NCBI GenBank assembly: GCA_029263075.1
Contig: JAJCYE010000114.1
Coordinates: 1 to 34,833, forward strand
Length of the DNA: 34,833 bases
Origin: Actinomycetes bacterium
GTDB taxonomy: Bacteria; Actinomycetota; CADDZG01; JAHWKV01
Direction: 5' to 3'
The notes beneath the pieces were generated by a model. That model ran no database searches, was not told the DNA's origin, and saw only the letters and a program-made list of their open reading frames with translations. A program made the position numbers and the translations under genes. Below, piece by piece: positions 1 through 9,999 of the stretch; positions within the stretch are counted from its first letter, which is position 1, and each line of letters starts with the position of its first letter.

Positions 1-210
1 CCTATTAGCTTTGGGACCAATGGCGGCGTTGTCGCGGGGTCTCGTCGCTCCGCCAACTGGGACCCGCCACCCGGCCGTTCAGGGACCGGACGGCGTCCGA
101 GCGGCTGGTCGTTTGGCTCCCCGGTCCGAATCTGCCGGACCCGGATGAGCGGCATGATTCGATTTCGGCCGTAGTATCGCCTGAGACTCTCCTAACGAAA
201 CCGAGCAGCC

Positions 211-1725
211 TTGGAACACGACGCACCCGCCAAAAAAACCACAGCCGGCCCTCCGGGCCTTAACGCGCCCTCTGCCGGGTGGCTGGTGTTCGTCACCTCC
301 GGGGCCATCCTGATGCTCGAGATTTTGAGCCTCCGGCTGGTCGCCCCCTACCTGGGGTTGACGCTGGAGATGAGCACCGGGGTCATCGGATTTGCTCTCG
401 GCGCGATCGCTCTCGGCGCCTGGCTTGGTGGCCGAGTCGCCGATTCCATTCCCCCGCAACGGGTCCTCGGGCCTATGGTCCTGCTGGCCGGGGTCCTGGT
501 TCTTTTTGTCGGTCCTGCGGTCAGAATTACCGGGGAGGCGGTCCGGGGTGGCAACGCAACCTCGGTTCTGATTATGGCTGCGGTGTCGATTTTGGCGCCC
601 GCCGCGCTGCTGGCTGCCGTAACCCCGTTGGTGGTGAAGCTGCGCCTACAGGGCTTGGACGAAACGGGGCGGGTCGTAGGCCGGCTCTCCGGCCTCGGAA
701 CCCTCGGCGCCCTCGTCGCCACCTTCGCCACCGGATTCCTGCTGGTCGCCGAACTTCCCACGAGCCGGATCCTGCTGGCTCTCGGAGGAACCTTGATTGT
801 GCTGGGGGTAGTTTTGACCCTGACGCTTCGGGGACACCGGGGGGCCTACGCACTGCTGCTGTTCGCTCTGCTGGGAGTGGGGGCTTCTTCGTTTTCTCCC
901 CCGCCGTGCGACGTCGAGACCGCATACCACTGCGCCAGGGTGGTCGCCGATCCGCTACGGCCGTCGGGGCGCACGCTGCGTATGGATACCCTTTTCCACT
1001 CCTACGTGGACCTGGAGGACCCGGCCTACCTGGAGTTCTCCTACACCCGCTCTTTCGCCGCGGTGTTTGATGCCGCCCGTCCCTCGGAACCTCTCGACGC
1101 TCTTCACATCGGCGGCGGGGGTTTCAGCATCCCCAAGTACATCGACTTCACCCGCCCCGGGTCGGACAACCTGGTATTGGAAATCGACCAGGGTGTGGTC
1201 GATCTGGACGTCAAGAGCCTTGGGCTGGTACTTGGCCAGGGCATAGAGGCCCGGGTCGGCGACGGTAGGGTCGGGTTGGCCGACCAGCCCGACGACAGCC
1301 GGGACCTGGTGGTGGAGGACGCCTTCGGCGGCCTCGCCGTCCCCTGGCACCTGACCACGGTGGAAACCGCTCGCGAGATAAGCCGTATCCTCCGTCCCGA
1401 CGGCATATATCTGGTTAACGTCATCGACTTCGCCCCATTGTTGTTCGCCCGGGCGGAAGCGGCCACCATCGCTGAGGTCTTCCCCCACGTGGCTTTGATC
1501 TCCCGGCCGGACGTCCTGGATGGACGGGGCGGGGACAATTTGGTGATGGTCGCATCGGAACGGCCGCTCCCGATCGATAAGATCCAGGAAGAACTACAGC
1601 AGCGAGCCCCTGAATTCACTCTGATCGACGGGGACCGCTACACCAGGTTTGCCGGCGACGCCCGCATTCTGACCGACGACTACGCCCCGGTTGACCAACT
1701 GGTCACCCTTCATACACAAAGGTAG
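211..1725 (+). CDS. Fused integral membrane / spermidine synthase-like protein
   Basis: 504 aa ORF, TTG start; N-terminal TM segments (LVFVTSGAILMLEILSLRLVAPYLG) followed by SAM-methyltransferase-like spermidine synthase half (DALHIGGGGFSIPKYI, VGDGRVGL, DYAPVDQLV). Confidence 0.85.
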   Translation: MEHDAPAKKTTAGPPGLNAPSAGWLVFVTSGAILMLEILSLRLVAPYLGLTLEMSTGVIGFALGAIALGAWLGGRVADSIPPQRVLGPMVLLAGVLVLFVGPAVRITGEAVRGGNATSVLIMAAVSILAPAALLAAVTPLVVKLRLQGLDETGRVVGRLSGLGTLGALVATFATGFLLVAELPTSRILLALGGTLIVLGVVLTLTLRGHRGAYALLLFALLGVGASSFSPPPCDVETAYHCARVVADPLRPSGRTLRMDTLFHSYVDLEDPAYLEFSYTRSFAAVFDAARPSEPLDALHIGGGGFSIPKYIDFTRPGSDNLVLEIDQGVVDLDVKSLGLVLGQGIEARVGDGRVGLADQPDDSRDLVVEDAFGGLAVPWHLTTVETAREISRILRPDGIYLVNVIDFAPLLFARAEAATIAEVFPHVALISRPDVLDGRGGDNLVMVASERPLPIDKIQEELQQRAPEFTLIDGDRYTRFAGDARILTDDYAPVDQLVTLHTQR

Positions 1726-1807
1726 AGGTAACCACTTTCATCAAGCCTACCCACGAAGTTAATCTGAACGTCACCCTCCGGTTGCCGGCGGGCTGGACGA
1801 TCTACAG

Positions 1808-4588
1808 GTGAGCTTGGAAGAAGACGGCCCCACGGGTTCCTCCAAGGGAGGCGGCGTTTCCTTAATCGGCGACGGCCGCCTTAAGCGGGACGTCCGCTAC
1901 CTGCAGGGCCTGCTCGACCGTTCCCTGGAGCGCCAGGAGGGACCGGAGTTGGTCCGGCTGGTGCGGCAGGTCCGGGCACTGACCACCGGGCCGGGGGACT
2001 CGCCCGGGCAGGCCGACCGGCTGAGGGAGGTGCTCGATTCCTGCAGCCTTGATGAAGCCATCGGGCTGGTCCGGGCTTTCTCGGCATTCAGCCGCCTGGC
2101 GACGGTGGCCCAGCAGGTCCAACAGGTAAACCGGATCGCAGGCGGTGCCGCCGATGAGGGGGCGCTCGACGCCACCATCGGGCGCATCCAGGCGGCAGGC
2201 GCCAAAGATCTGGTCGAAGAGATGTTGGGGCAGTTCGAACTCCGCCCGGTCCTCACCGCCCACCCGACCGAAGCGACGCGCAGGTCGGTGCTGTTCAAGC
2301 TGAGGCAGATGGCCGAGATGCTTGTCGCACGGGACACGGAGACCAATGAACAGGCGCTCGCCCGGATCGACCGACGGCTCTCCGAGCTTTTGGACGCCCT
2401 TTGGCAGACCGACGAATTGCGGCAGGTCAAGCCGCCGCCGCTCGAGGAGGCGGAGACAACCCTGTACTACCTCGACGCCATCCATCGCGACGTGATCCCC
2501 GATCTGCTGGAAGACCTTGATCGCCACCTGGGGCGGCTGGGAATCTATCTTCCGGCGCAGGCCCGGCCCCTGCGGTTCGGCACCTGGGTGGGCGGGGACC
2601 GCGACGGCAACCCGTTCGTGACCGCCGAGGTGACTTTGGAGGTCCTGGCCGCCCAGCACGAAATTACTTTGGGCGCCCTGGTCGCCCGGGTGGACGAACT
2701 GATCACCCACCTCAGCGCCTCGACGCGGGTAATCGGCGCATCCGCCGCACTTAAAGCGAGCCTGGAAGAGGACCGAACGCTTCTGCCGGACACGTTCGAA
2801 CAGTGGGGGCAAAGGGTCAACGCCGACGAGCCCTACCGCCTCAAGGGACGCTACATCCGCCAGCGGCTGATCAACACCGCCCGGCGAATGGCCACCGCCG
2901 GTAGTCACGACCCGGGCCGGGACTACCTGGACCACACCCAACTGCTGGACGAGCTGGAGATGATGCGCCGCTCGTTGGTCGAGAACCGGGGAGAACTGTT
3001 GGCAGGAGGTTTGCTGCAACGGGCCATTCGCTCCGCGGCGTCGGTCGGCTTCGGGATGGCCACGATGGACGTAAGGGAGCACGCCGCCCAGCACTGCGAT
3101 GTCATCGACGCTCTGTACAGCCGCATCGGGACCCTCGAGGTTCCGTACTCCCAGCTACCGCGACCCCAGCGCGCCTTGCTGCTGGCCGAAGAACTGGCCA
3201 GCCCTCGGCCGCTGATTGCCCCCACTACCGTTTTGGAAGGGGAGCGCGCCCGGACCTTCGAGGCCTTCACGGCCATCAGGGCGGGCCTGGACCGCTTCGG
3301 GCCGGACGCGATGGAGAGCTACATCATCTCGATGACCAAAGGTCCGGAGGACGTCCTTGAAGCGGTTGTGCTTGCCCGGGAGGCCGGACTGGTGGATGTC
3401 CAGGCGGGCATTTCCCGGATCGGTTTTGTGCCGCTGTTCGAGACTATCGACGAGTTGCGCAACGCCGGCCCCATCCTTGAGTACCTGCTGGAAGTCCCGG
3501 CCTACCGGCGGCTTTTGGAGGCCCGGGGAAACGTGCAGGAAGTGATGCTGGGCTACTCGGATTCCAACAAGCAGGCAGGAATCACCACCTCGCAGTGGGA
3601 GATCCACCGCTCACAGCGCCAGTTGCGTGACGTCGTGCAACGCCACGGGGTGATCCTGCGCCTCTCGCACGGCCGGGGTGGCACGGTTAGCCGGGGCGGG
3701 GGTCCGACCCACGAAGCGATCCTGGCGCAGCCCTTCGGCACACTCGAAGGGCTGATCAAGGTCACCGAGCAGGGCGAGGTCATCGCCGCGAAGTACAGCC
3801 TGCCTGCCCTCGCCCGGTTCAACCTGGAACTGGCGCTGGCCGCGGTCCTGGAGGCAACCGTTCTGCACCGGGAGTCCCGGGTACCCCTTGAAGTCATCGC
3901 TGGCTGGGATGCCGGCATGAACGTTGTGTCGGAGGCGGCGTTCACGGCCTACAGGGACCTTGTCGAACAACCCGGACTGGTTGAGTACTTCCTGGCGGCT
4001 ACGCCGGTCGAGGAGTTGAGCGCCCTCAATATCGGTTCCAGGCCTTCGTCGCGGCCGGGTGGGGCCGGCGGGCTGGAAAGCCTCCGGGCGATTCCCTGGG
4101 TGTTCGGCTGGAACCAGTCGCGCCAGATAGTCCCCGGCTGGTTCGGTGTGGGGACCGGGCTGGCGGCGGCCCGCCAACAGGGTTCCGGTGCGGTGTTGGC
4201 CGATATGTACGAACGCTGGCACTTTTTTCGGACTTTCGTCTCCAACGTGGAGATGGCCTTAGCCAAGACCGATATGGACGTGGCCGCCCACTACGTCGAG
4301 ACCCTGGTTCCCGCCGAACACCGCCACCTGTTCGAACTGATCCGCCGCGAGTACGACGTGGCAGTAGAACAACTGGCCCTGCTGACCGACCAACGCCGTT
4401 CACAGGACCGCCAACCCGGCCTGCGCCAAGCGATCCAGCAACGCCAGCCGCATCTGCAGCCGATCGGCTACATGCAGGTGAGCCTGCTCCGGCGCCTCCG
4501 CGCCGGAGGCGATCCGGACCCGGCGCTGCGCCGGGCCCTCCTGCTCACCGTCAACGGCGTAGCTGCCGGGTTGGGCAGCACCGGGTAG
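1808..4588 (+). CDS. ppc: Phosphoenolpyruvate carboxylase
   Basis: 926 aa; hallmark motifs LTAHPTEATRRS, GTWVGGDRDGNPFVT, VMLGYSDSNKQAGI, SHGRGGTVSRGGGP, EQGEVIAAKYS. Confidence 0.97.
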   Translation: MSLEEDGPTGSSKGGGVSLIGDGRLKRDVRYLQGLLDRSLERQEGPELVRLVRQVRALTTGPGDSPGQADRLREVLDSCSLDEAIGLVRAFSAFSRLATVAQQVQQVNRIAGGAADEGALDATIGRIQAAGAKDLVEEMLGQFELRPVLTAHPTEATRRSVLFKLRQMAEMLVARDTETNEQALARIDRRLSELLDALWQTDELRQVKPPPLEEAETTLYYLDAIHRDVIPDLLEDLDRHLGRLGIYLPAQARPLRFGTWVGGDRDGNPFVTAEVTLEVLAAQHEITLGALVARVDELITHLSASTRVIGASAALKASLEEDRTLLPDTFEQWGQRVNADEPYRLKGRYIRQRLINTARRMATAGSHDPGRDYLDHTQLLDELEMMRRSLVENRGELLAGGLLQRAIRSAASVGFGMATMDVREHAAQHCDVIDALYSRIGTLEVPYSQLPRPQRALLLAEELASPRPLIAPTTVLEGERARTFEAFTAIRAGLDRFGPDAMESYIISMTKGPEDVLEAVVLAREAGLVDVQAGISRIGFVPLFETIDELRNAGPILEYLLEVPAYRRLLEARGNVQEVMLGYSDSNKQAGITTSQWEIHRSQRQLRDVVQRHGVILRLSHGRGGTVSRGGGPTHEAILAQPFGTLEGLIKVTEQGEVIAAKYSLPALARFNLELALAAVLEATVLHRESRVPLEVIAGWDAGMNVVSEAAFTAYRDLVEQPGLVEYFLAATPVEELSALNIGSRPSSRPGGAGGLESLRAIPWVFGWNQSRQIVPGWFGVGTGLAAARQQGSGAVLADMYERWHFFRTFVSNVEMALAKTDMDVAAHYVETLVPAEHRHLFELIRREYDVAVEQLALLTDQRRSQDRQPGLRQAIQQRQPHLQPIGYMQVSLLRRLRAGGDPDPALRRALLLTVNGVAAGLGSTG

Positions 4589-4595
4589 GTCGCGA

Positions 4596-6194
4596 TCAAC
4601 CCGGGCCTACCGGGCGCATCTCCTGCACCGGGTGGCCCTCCCGCCACGCGTCCAGTCCCCCCTCCAGGGCCCACACCCGGGCGAAACCCCGGGACTTCAA
4701 ATGCTGCGCCGCACGGGCGCTGGTCGCTTCGGCCGGTCAGGTGCAGTAGAGAACGTAGGGCCGGTCCTTCAACTGATCGGCGGCCCACTCCGCTACGGAA
4801 TCCGGCACCACCCGGACGCTGCCCGGGATGGTGACCGCGTCGCGGTCGTACTGGGATCGGGTCCTGACGTCCACCACCACCGGAGGATCGTCGCTGCGGA
4901 GCATTTCGGCCAGACCGGCCGGGCTGACCCGGTCCGACCCGTCTTCACGCTGATCGAACAGGCCGGTAGCGGTGGCGAATCGCTCCTCGACCAGGACCTC
5001 CCCGGCCACCTTTCTCCCGTACCACGCCGACAACGGGGTGGCGCTGGCGCCGTGCAAGATCACCGAGACCAGCACCACCATCCCGGTCACCGCCAGAACG
5101 AACTCGCCGTCCGGAACCCCTCCGGCCGCCACCAGGAGGGCAAACAACATCGAGTTGAGGCCCCTTGGGCCGAACCACGCAATGAATGCCCTGGCGGACC
5201 GGCTGAGCGCCGCCGAGCGGATGCTGAGGACCAGGCCGATGGCCAGCGGCCGAGCAACAAAGATCGCGATGGCCGCCAAGCCCAAGCCGGCGAGGAGGGG
5301 GACCGAACCCAACTGACCGGCCAGCAAGGCGCCGAACAGGACGAAGGCCAGCAACATCGAAATTTCCGCGGCGGCGTCGCCGAACTCCAAGAAGCAGTCG
5401 CAGAGGGTCTGGTCCAGCGCGGTGATGGCCAGCCCGGCGAAGAAGGCCGCCAAAAATCCGTCACCCCCCAGCACAACCGCGGCGGCGTAAGAGGTGAGCA
5501 CCAGCCCCACGCCGTACAAAGCCTGGTACTCGCGCCGGACCGAGTAGCGGGCGTCGGCCCGCGCCATCAACCAAGCCCCCACGGCCCCGATCACCGCTCC
5601 GACCGCGGGGCCGATGATGAAGATCCGGGCGCCGAACAGCGCCCACTCCCCCGGCCCGGACCCGACACCCTCGCCGCTGGCGATCGCGATGAGTACCAGA
5701 AGGAGGGGCAGAACAATGATGTCGTTGGTCCCCGCCTCCACCGAGAGCACCCGCCGCACCGGCCGGGGAACCCTTTCGTCCCGGACGACGTCCCTCAGGA
5801 CCACCGCATCGGTCGAGGAGAGGACCGCCCCGAGCAGGAACGCCGAAATCGGCGACATGCCCAAAAGGAGGATCCCGGTTCCCGCGATCGACACGATAAC
5901 CAACGCGGTCCCCGGCCCGAGCACCAGCGCGGGCACCAGCCAATCCTTACGGGATCCGCCCCCCTCCAGGCTGAAGGCGTCCATGAACAGCACCAGCGAC
6001 AGGGTGAGCGCGGCCACCACCTCCAGCGAGGGGTCGTGCACGCCGACCTCCAAAACGCCGGTCGCCCCCAGCAACAGGCCGATGCCCAAAAACATTATCG
6101 GGAAGGAGATGGGCCCCCGGTCAACCAGGCCGGCCACGAGGCCCGAGACGATAACGGTGATGCCGATAAGGCCGAAACCGGTTACAAGATCCAA
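4596..6194 (-). CDS. Na+/H+ (cation/proton) antiporter, NhaP/CPA1-type, with C-terminal rhodanese domain; predicted selenoprotein with in-frame TGA (Sec) at codon 486
   Basis: ORF track gives 4737..6194 (485 aa) ending ...RPYVLYCT-TGA. Same frame after TGA reads PAEATSARAAQHLKSRGFARVWALEGGLDAWREGHPVQEMRPVGPG then TGA (4596-4598), i.e. the missing half of the rhodanese fold. Total 532 aa including Sec. Convergent ppc ends at 4588, leaving a 7-bp gap. Confidence 0.8.
4698..4731 (-). promoter_or_regulatory. Candidate bacterial SECIS hairpin downstream of the in-frame TGA
   Basis: RNA after UGA: CCGGCCGAAGCGACCAGCGCCCGUGCGGCGCAGCAUUUG. Upper stem GCGCC/GGCGC (4716-4720 / 4706-4710), 5-nt loop CGUGC (4711-4715) with G in position 2, loop starts 22 nt after UGA; possible lower stem CGAAGC/GC(A)UUUG. 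Confidence 0.6.
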
Positions 6195-6230
6195 ACTTCG
6201 CCTCTGGCTAGGGGGTTGGTGATCCGGAGG

Positions 6231-7097
6231 CTACTCGGTTTTGGAGAAAAGCACGCAAGCGACGGCCAGTAGGGCGGCCCCGGTCCCCATGACAATCAGC
6301 ACATCGAGCCACGGAGGCACCGGCCAGCCTAGCCAGGTGATGCCCCCGACCAGGGCGCCGCCGGCGGCCCCGTCGGGCAGGAAGTGAAAGAACAGGGTGC
6401 GGGTGGCATCGACGCCATAGCTGATCGGGTTGATCTTCGACACCACCGACAGCCAGGTGGGGATGTCACCGCCCATGGGGAACAGCGAACCGGAGAGAAA
6501 TATCAGGGGGGTCAGCAGCAACTGCATCACCGGCATCACGGTCTGTACCGACTGCACCCGGACCGCCATCACCAGGCCGAGCGCCGTGATGGTGAACGCC
6601 ACCAGAAAGGTCAACAACGTGGCGCCGATCAGCAGCACCGGGTGGTAGGGGATGCCCACCAGGCCGCACAGGGTGAGGATGGCGATCCCCTGGATGGTTG
6701 CGATGCTTGCCGACCCCAGGCACTTGCCCACGACGATGCTGCTGCGCCTGACCGGGGCCACGAGCATCTCCCGGAGGAACCCGAACTCCCGGTCCCACAC
6801 TATTGAGATGGCGGAGAAGACTGCGGTGAACATCACCCCGGTGATAAGCACGCCCGGGAAAAGAAACGTCGCGTAGTCCACACCGTTGCCCGACGGCACA
6901 ACCGCCGCCAGCCCCTTGCCCAGAACAAACAGGAACAGCAGGGGCTGCATCATGCTTGAGAAGATACGGGCCCTCTCGTTGCGGAAGCGGATGAGATCAC
7001 GCTTCCACACCACCTTGACCGCACGCAGTTCGTGGCCCCACCCCCGGCCGGGGGTTGATACCGGGGCGATCTCCAGTTCGGGCGCGGCGGTGGTCAC
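6231..7097 (-). CDS. ABC-2 type transporter permease
   Basis: 288 aa hydrophobic protein, N-terminal cytosolic segment then ABC-2 pattern (MMQPLLFLFVLGKGL, FGFLREMLVAPVRRSSIVVGK); 4-nt overlap with ATPase gene. Confidence 0.9.
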   Translation of the reverse strand: MTTAAPELEIAPVSTPGRGWGHELRAVKVVWKRDLIRFRNERARIFSSMMQPLLFLFVLGKGLAAVVPSGNGVDYATFLFPGVLITGVMFTAVFSAISIVWDREFGFLREMLVAPVRRSSIVVGKCLGSASIATIQGIAILTLCGLVGIPYHPVLLIGATLLTFLVAFTITALGLVMAVRVQSVQTVMPVMQLLLTPLIFLSGSLFPMGGDIPTWLSVVSKINPISYGVDATRTLFFHFLPDGAAGGALVGGITWLGWPVPPWLDVLIVMGTGAALLAVACVLFSKTE

Positions 7098-8113
7098 GAA
7101 CGTTTCCTCGACCAGGGGCCCGGGGGGAAAGAGGCCCCGGAACCGGCGGCATCGTCGATCCGGTTCCCGGTGTACGCCAGGAACACATCGTCGAGGGTCG
7201 GCTTGGTAACCGTCACCGACCGGACCGAGAGGCCGACCTCGAAGATCCGGGGGACGAAGGCCTCGCCGTCGTCGGTGAAAACATCCACCCCCTCGCTGGT
7301 GACAATCGCCTTCACACCCAGCCTGTTGGTCAGGGTGTCGGCCGCTTCCCGGTCGTTGCCGGTCCTGAGGTGGATCCGGTCCTGCCCCACCCCGGCCTTG
7401 AGGCCGGCGGGGGAACCCTCAACCACAATCTGCCCCCGGTCGATGATTGCAATCCGGTCGCAACGCTCCGCCTCATCCATGTAGTGGGTGGTGAGGAACA
7501 CCGTTATCTCCTCCTGGAGGCGCAACTGGTCGACGTACTTCCACAGGGTCACCCGCGATTGGGGGTCCAGCCCGATGGTCGGCTCGTCAAGGAAAAGAAC
7601 TCGGGGCGAGTGCAGCAGGCCGCGGCCGATCTCCAGACGGCGCTTCAAACCGCCGGAGAACGTCGAAACCCGGTCCTTGCGCCGGTCGGCCAGCCCGACC
7701 ATGGCCAGGACCGAGTCCAGCCGGGCCTCAACCGTCGACCGTGCCATCCCGTAGATCTCGGCGTGAAAGCGCAGGTTCTGCTCGGCCGTGAGGTACTCAT
7801 CCAAGGTGGGCTCCTGGAACACCAGGCCGATATGCCGGCGTACCTCGGTCCGGTCCTCCACCACGTTGAAACCGGAGACCAGCGCCTCTCCCGAGGTCGG
7901 CCGGACCAGGGTGCACAAGATCTTGATGGTCGTCGACTTGCCCGCGCCGTTCGGGCCGAGAAACCCGAATAGCTGCCCCGCCGGAACTTCCAGATCGATG
8001 CCTTTTACCGCTTCCAGGTCGCCGTAGCGCTTGCGCAAACCACGGATCTCAATCGCCGGGCGGCGTTCGTAGGGGGGTACCTCGAGAGCTTCGGAAGGCA
8101 GAGCCAGTGACAT
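7094..8113 (-). CDS. ABC transporter ATP-binding protein (DrrA-like exporter)
   Basis: 339 aa; Walker A GPNGAGKST, signature FSGGLKRRLEIGRGL, Walker B VLFLDEPTIGLDP, switch TTHYMDEAE. Confidence 0.93.
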   Translation of the reverse strand: MSLALPSEALEVPPYERRPAIEIRGLRKRYGDLEAVKGIDLEVPAGQLFGFLGPNGAGKSTTIKILCTLVRPTSGEALVSGFNVVEDRTEVRRHIGLVFQEPTLDEYLTAEQNLRFHAEIYGMARSTVEARLDSVLAMVGLADRRKDRVSTFSGGLKRRLEIGRGLLHSPRVLFLDEPTIGLDPQSRVTLWKYVDQLRLQEEITVFLTTHYMDEAERCDRIAIIDRGQIVVEGSPAGLKAGVGQDRIHLRTGNDREAADTLTNRLGVKAIVTSEGVDVFTDDGEAFVPRIFEVGLSVRSVTVTKPTLDDVFLAYTGNRIDDAAGSGASFPPGPWSRKRS

Positions 8114-8266
8114 TGATCAATGCTCCCACACCCCGCCCGCTAGAGGGCTTTCGGATGCGGGAATAAACCAGGGACAGATGCGTTCTCAGGGGTGGGATCT
8201 AAATATCCCTTCGATAGTACCTATGTCGAACCTAGCTAGTCTGAGAAGTCGAGGAAAGGAACAACA

Positions 8267-8830
8267 ATGACCACTGCCACCCAGACCGATCTGGAACAAA
8301 TCACCGGGGACTACACCATCGACGCCGCGCACACCCGCATTGGATTCCAGGCCCGCCACGCCATGGTGACCAAGGTTCGCGGTCATTTCGCCGACTTCGA
8401 GGGTTCGTTCCACCTCGACCCCTCCCGGCCCGAAGAGTCGTCGGCAAGTGTCACCGTCCAGGCCAAGAGCATCAGCACCGGCAACGCCGATCGTGATACC
8501 CACCTGCGCTCAAACGACTTTTTCGCCATGGACGAGTTCCCCGAGATCAAGTTCGTATCCACCTCCGCCGAGCGAGTCGACGACGAACACTTCAAGCTGA
8601 CCGGCGACCTGAGCATCCGCGGCGTCACCCGGCCCGTAACTATCGGCTTCGAGTACAACGGCGTGGAGCAGGACCCATGGGGCAACACCCGAGTGGGGTT
8701 TGAGGGATCCACGGAGATCAACCGCAAAGACTGGGGAGTCAACTGGAACGCCGCGTTGGACTCGGGCGGGGTGCTGGTGAGCGACAAGGTCAAACTGGAG
8801 TTCGACATTTCGGCAACCAAAGCCGCATAG
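8267..8830 (+). CDS. YceI-family protein
   Basis: 187 aa; YTIDAAHTRIGFQARHAMVTKVRGHFADFEG, TGDLSIRGVTRPVTI pattern. Confidence 0.93.
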   Translation: MTTATQTDLEQITGDYTIDAAHTRIGFQARHAMVTKVRGHFADFEGSFHLDPSRPEESSASVTVQAKSISTGNADRDTHLRSNDFFAMDEFPEIKFVSTSAERVDDEHFKLTGDLSIRGVTRPVTIGFEYNGVEQDPWGNTRVGFEGSTEINRKDWGVNWNAALDSGGVLVSDKVKLEFDISATKAA

Positions 8831-8845
8831 CCACTTAAACGACAC

Positions 8846-8870
8846 AGGGGCCGGCTATCCGCCGGCCCCT
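8846..8870 (+). terminator. Hairpin terminator after YceI gene
   Basis: AGGGGCCGGC-TATCC-GCCGGCCCCT, perfect 10-bp stem 16 nt after the stop; no clear T tract. Confidence 0.6.
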
Positions 8871-9021
8871 GGCGCTCCTAGTCCCGGCCATGTTGCAAAA
8901 CGGGTTACTTATTGAAGGGGTTCTGCCGGGACCAGCCACTCATCGGCCCACTCGGTCATGGCGTCGACCACCCGGGCCAGCGCCTTGCCCTTTTCCGTCA
9001 GGTGGTACTCAATTCGGACCG
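8852..9021. repeat. Direct repeat copy A (partial terminator + hxlR 3' end)
   Basis: 8925-9021 is identical to 10317-10413 (97 bp); 8852-8924 is a diverged match to 10241-10316. Confidence 0.92.
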
Positions 9022-9095
9022 CTCTTGCGACACGTCCGACTTTCCGCCACGGCACGCGGGGCCGCAGAAAGCGCTATGGCGGCGCGTCATCGCGA

Positions 9096-9999
9096 TCACA
9101 GGGGCCGAGCTGTGTCGAATCGATCGAACCATTCATCTAGGACGATTGGAGCCTGTCTAATACCGATGCCCTGTTGCTCTACTAGCTCGCACAAGCGGTC
9201 GCCGTCGATAAGATTGACCATTGGCGTCGCGGCCGTAGAGGCCCGCCGGGCAGCCGATGTAAACCTGCCCAGGGTAACCAGAACGGCTCGTTCGGCCCCC
9301 GCGGCCGCCGCGTCCCGCTGAAACAGGGCCACGACTTCCCTTCCCACCGCCGAGGTCGGGTCATAGCGTTTTGCCTGAACCGCGACCCGCGACGAGAGTA
9401 CCGGACTGATGGGCGCTAAACCGATGCCGTCGATTCCCTCGTCCCCCGAGCCTCCTACCCTTTCTAACTCCATCCCGTAGGTCTTGAGCAGATAGATCAC
9501 GAACTCCTCGAAACCCTGTGGCGTCAGGCGGTGTAGGCGGCTGAGCAACACCTCCCTCCAGTCGTCCTGATCCCTGGAGTCCTCGGCCGCGTCCGGTTCA
9601 GCGATTGCCGGCCCCTTGGGGCCTGCGGGTCCCGACCGTTTACGTTCGTCCCTGACTTTCCGATCAAGCACCTTAATCTCGTGGCGGGCCTTATCTTCAG
9701 GCAGAGCCAAGATCGTGCGCCCGCGGGCGGTCAACACAAACAGCCCTCGGCGAGGGCGGTCGAGCGCGCCACCCAGAGTCGCGTATGAACGAGCCCAGTC
9801 AATGCGATCAACCAAAACTGGTTTCGACCGACTTTCGTAGGTGAGCCTCAATTGCTCGTCGGTAGCTTCTACTAACGTCAGTACTTGCGCCGTGATCTCC
9901 CTTGCCTGCCCAGACCCCCCCCAGTTGGGCAACCGCTACCAGGGTGAGATAGATGAGATCCTGGTAGGTGGGCAGCCCCCGTCGGGCATCGTCGATCAT
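9096..9999 (-). pseudogene. Mrr-type restriction endonuclease, frameshifted (or phase-variable) at a G8/C8 tract
   Basis: N-terminal Mrr-like start MIDDARRGLPTYQDLIYLTLVAVAQLG in one frame (from 9999), continued in another frame as GGSGQAREITAQVLTLV...; catalytic pattern GGSGDEGIDGI...VAVQAKRY. Seven instead of eight Gs at 9915-9922 restores one ORF. Confidence 0.75.

Noticed and set aside
1736-1811. Short open frame VTTFIKPTHEVNLNVTLRLPAGWTIYR ending in TGA overlapping the ppc GTG start
   Set aside because: Looks codon-like and overlaps the ppc start, but has no ATG/GTG start in frame and no recognisable homologue; could be a gene remnant, not enough support
1862-3094. 410-aa minus-strand ORF opposite ppc
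   Set aside because: Antisense shadow of a strongly supported gene with no recognisable family features
4632-6272. 546-aa plus-strand ORF opposite the antiporter
   Set aside because: Q/R/H/P-rich low-complexity translation of the antisense strand of a clear membrane protein; typical high-GC shadow ORF
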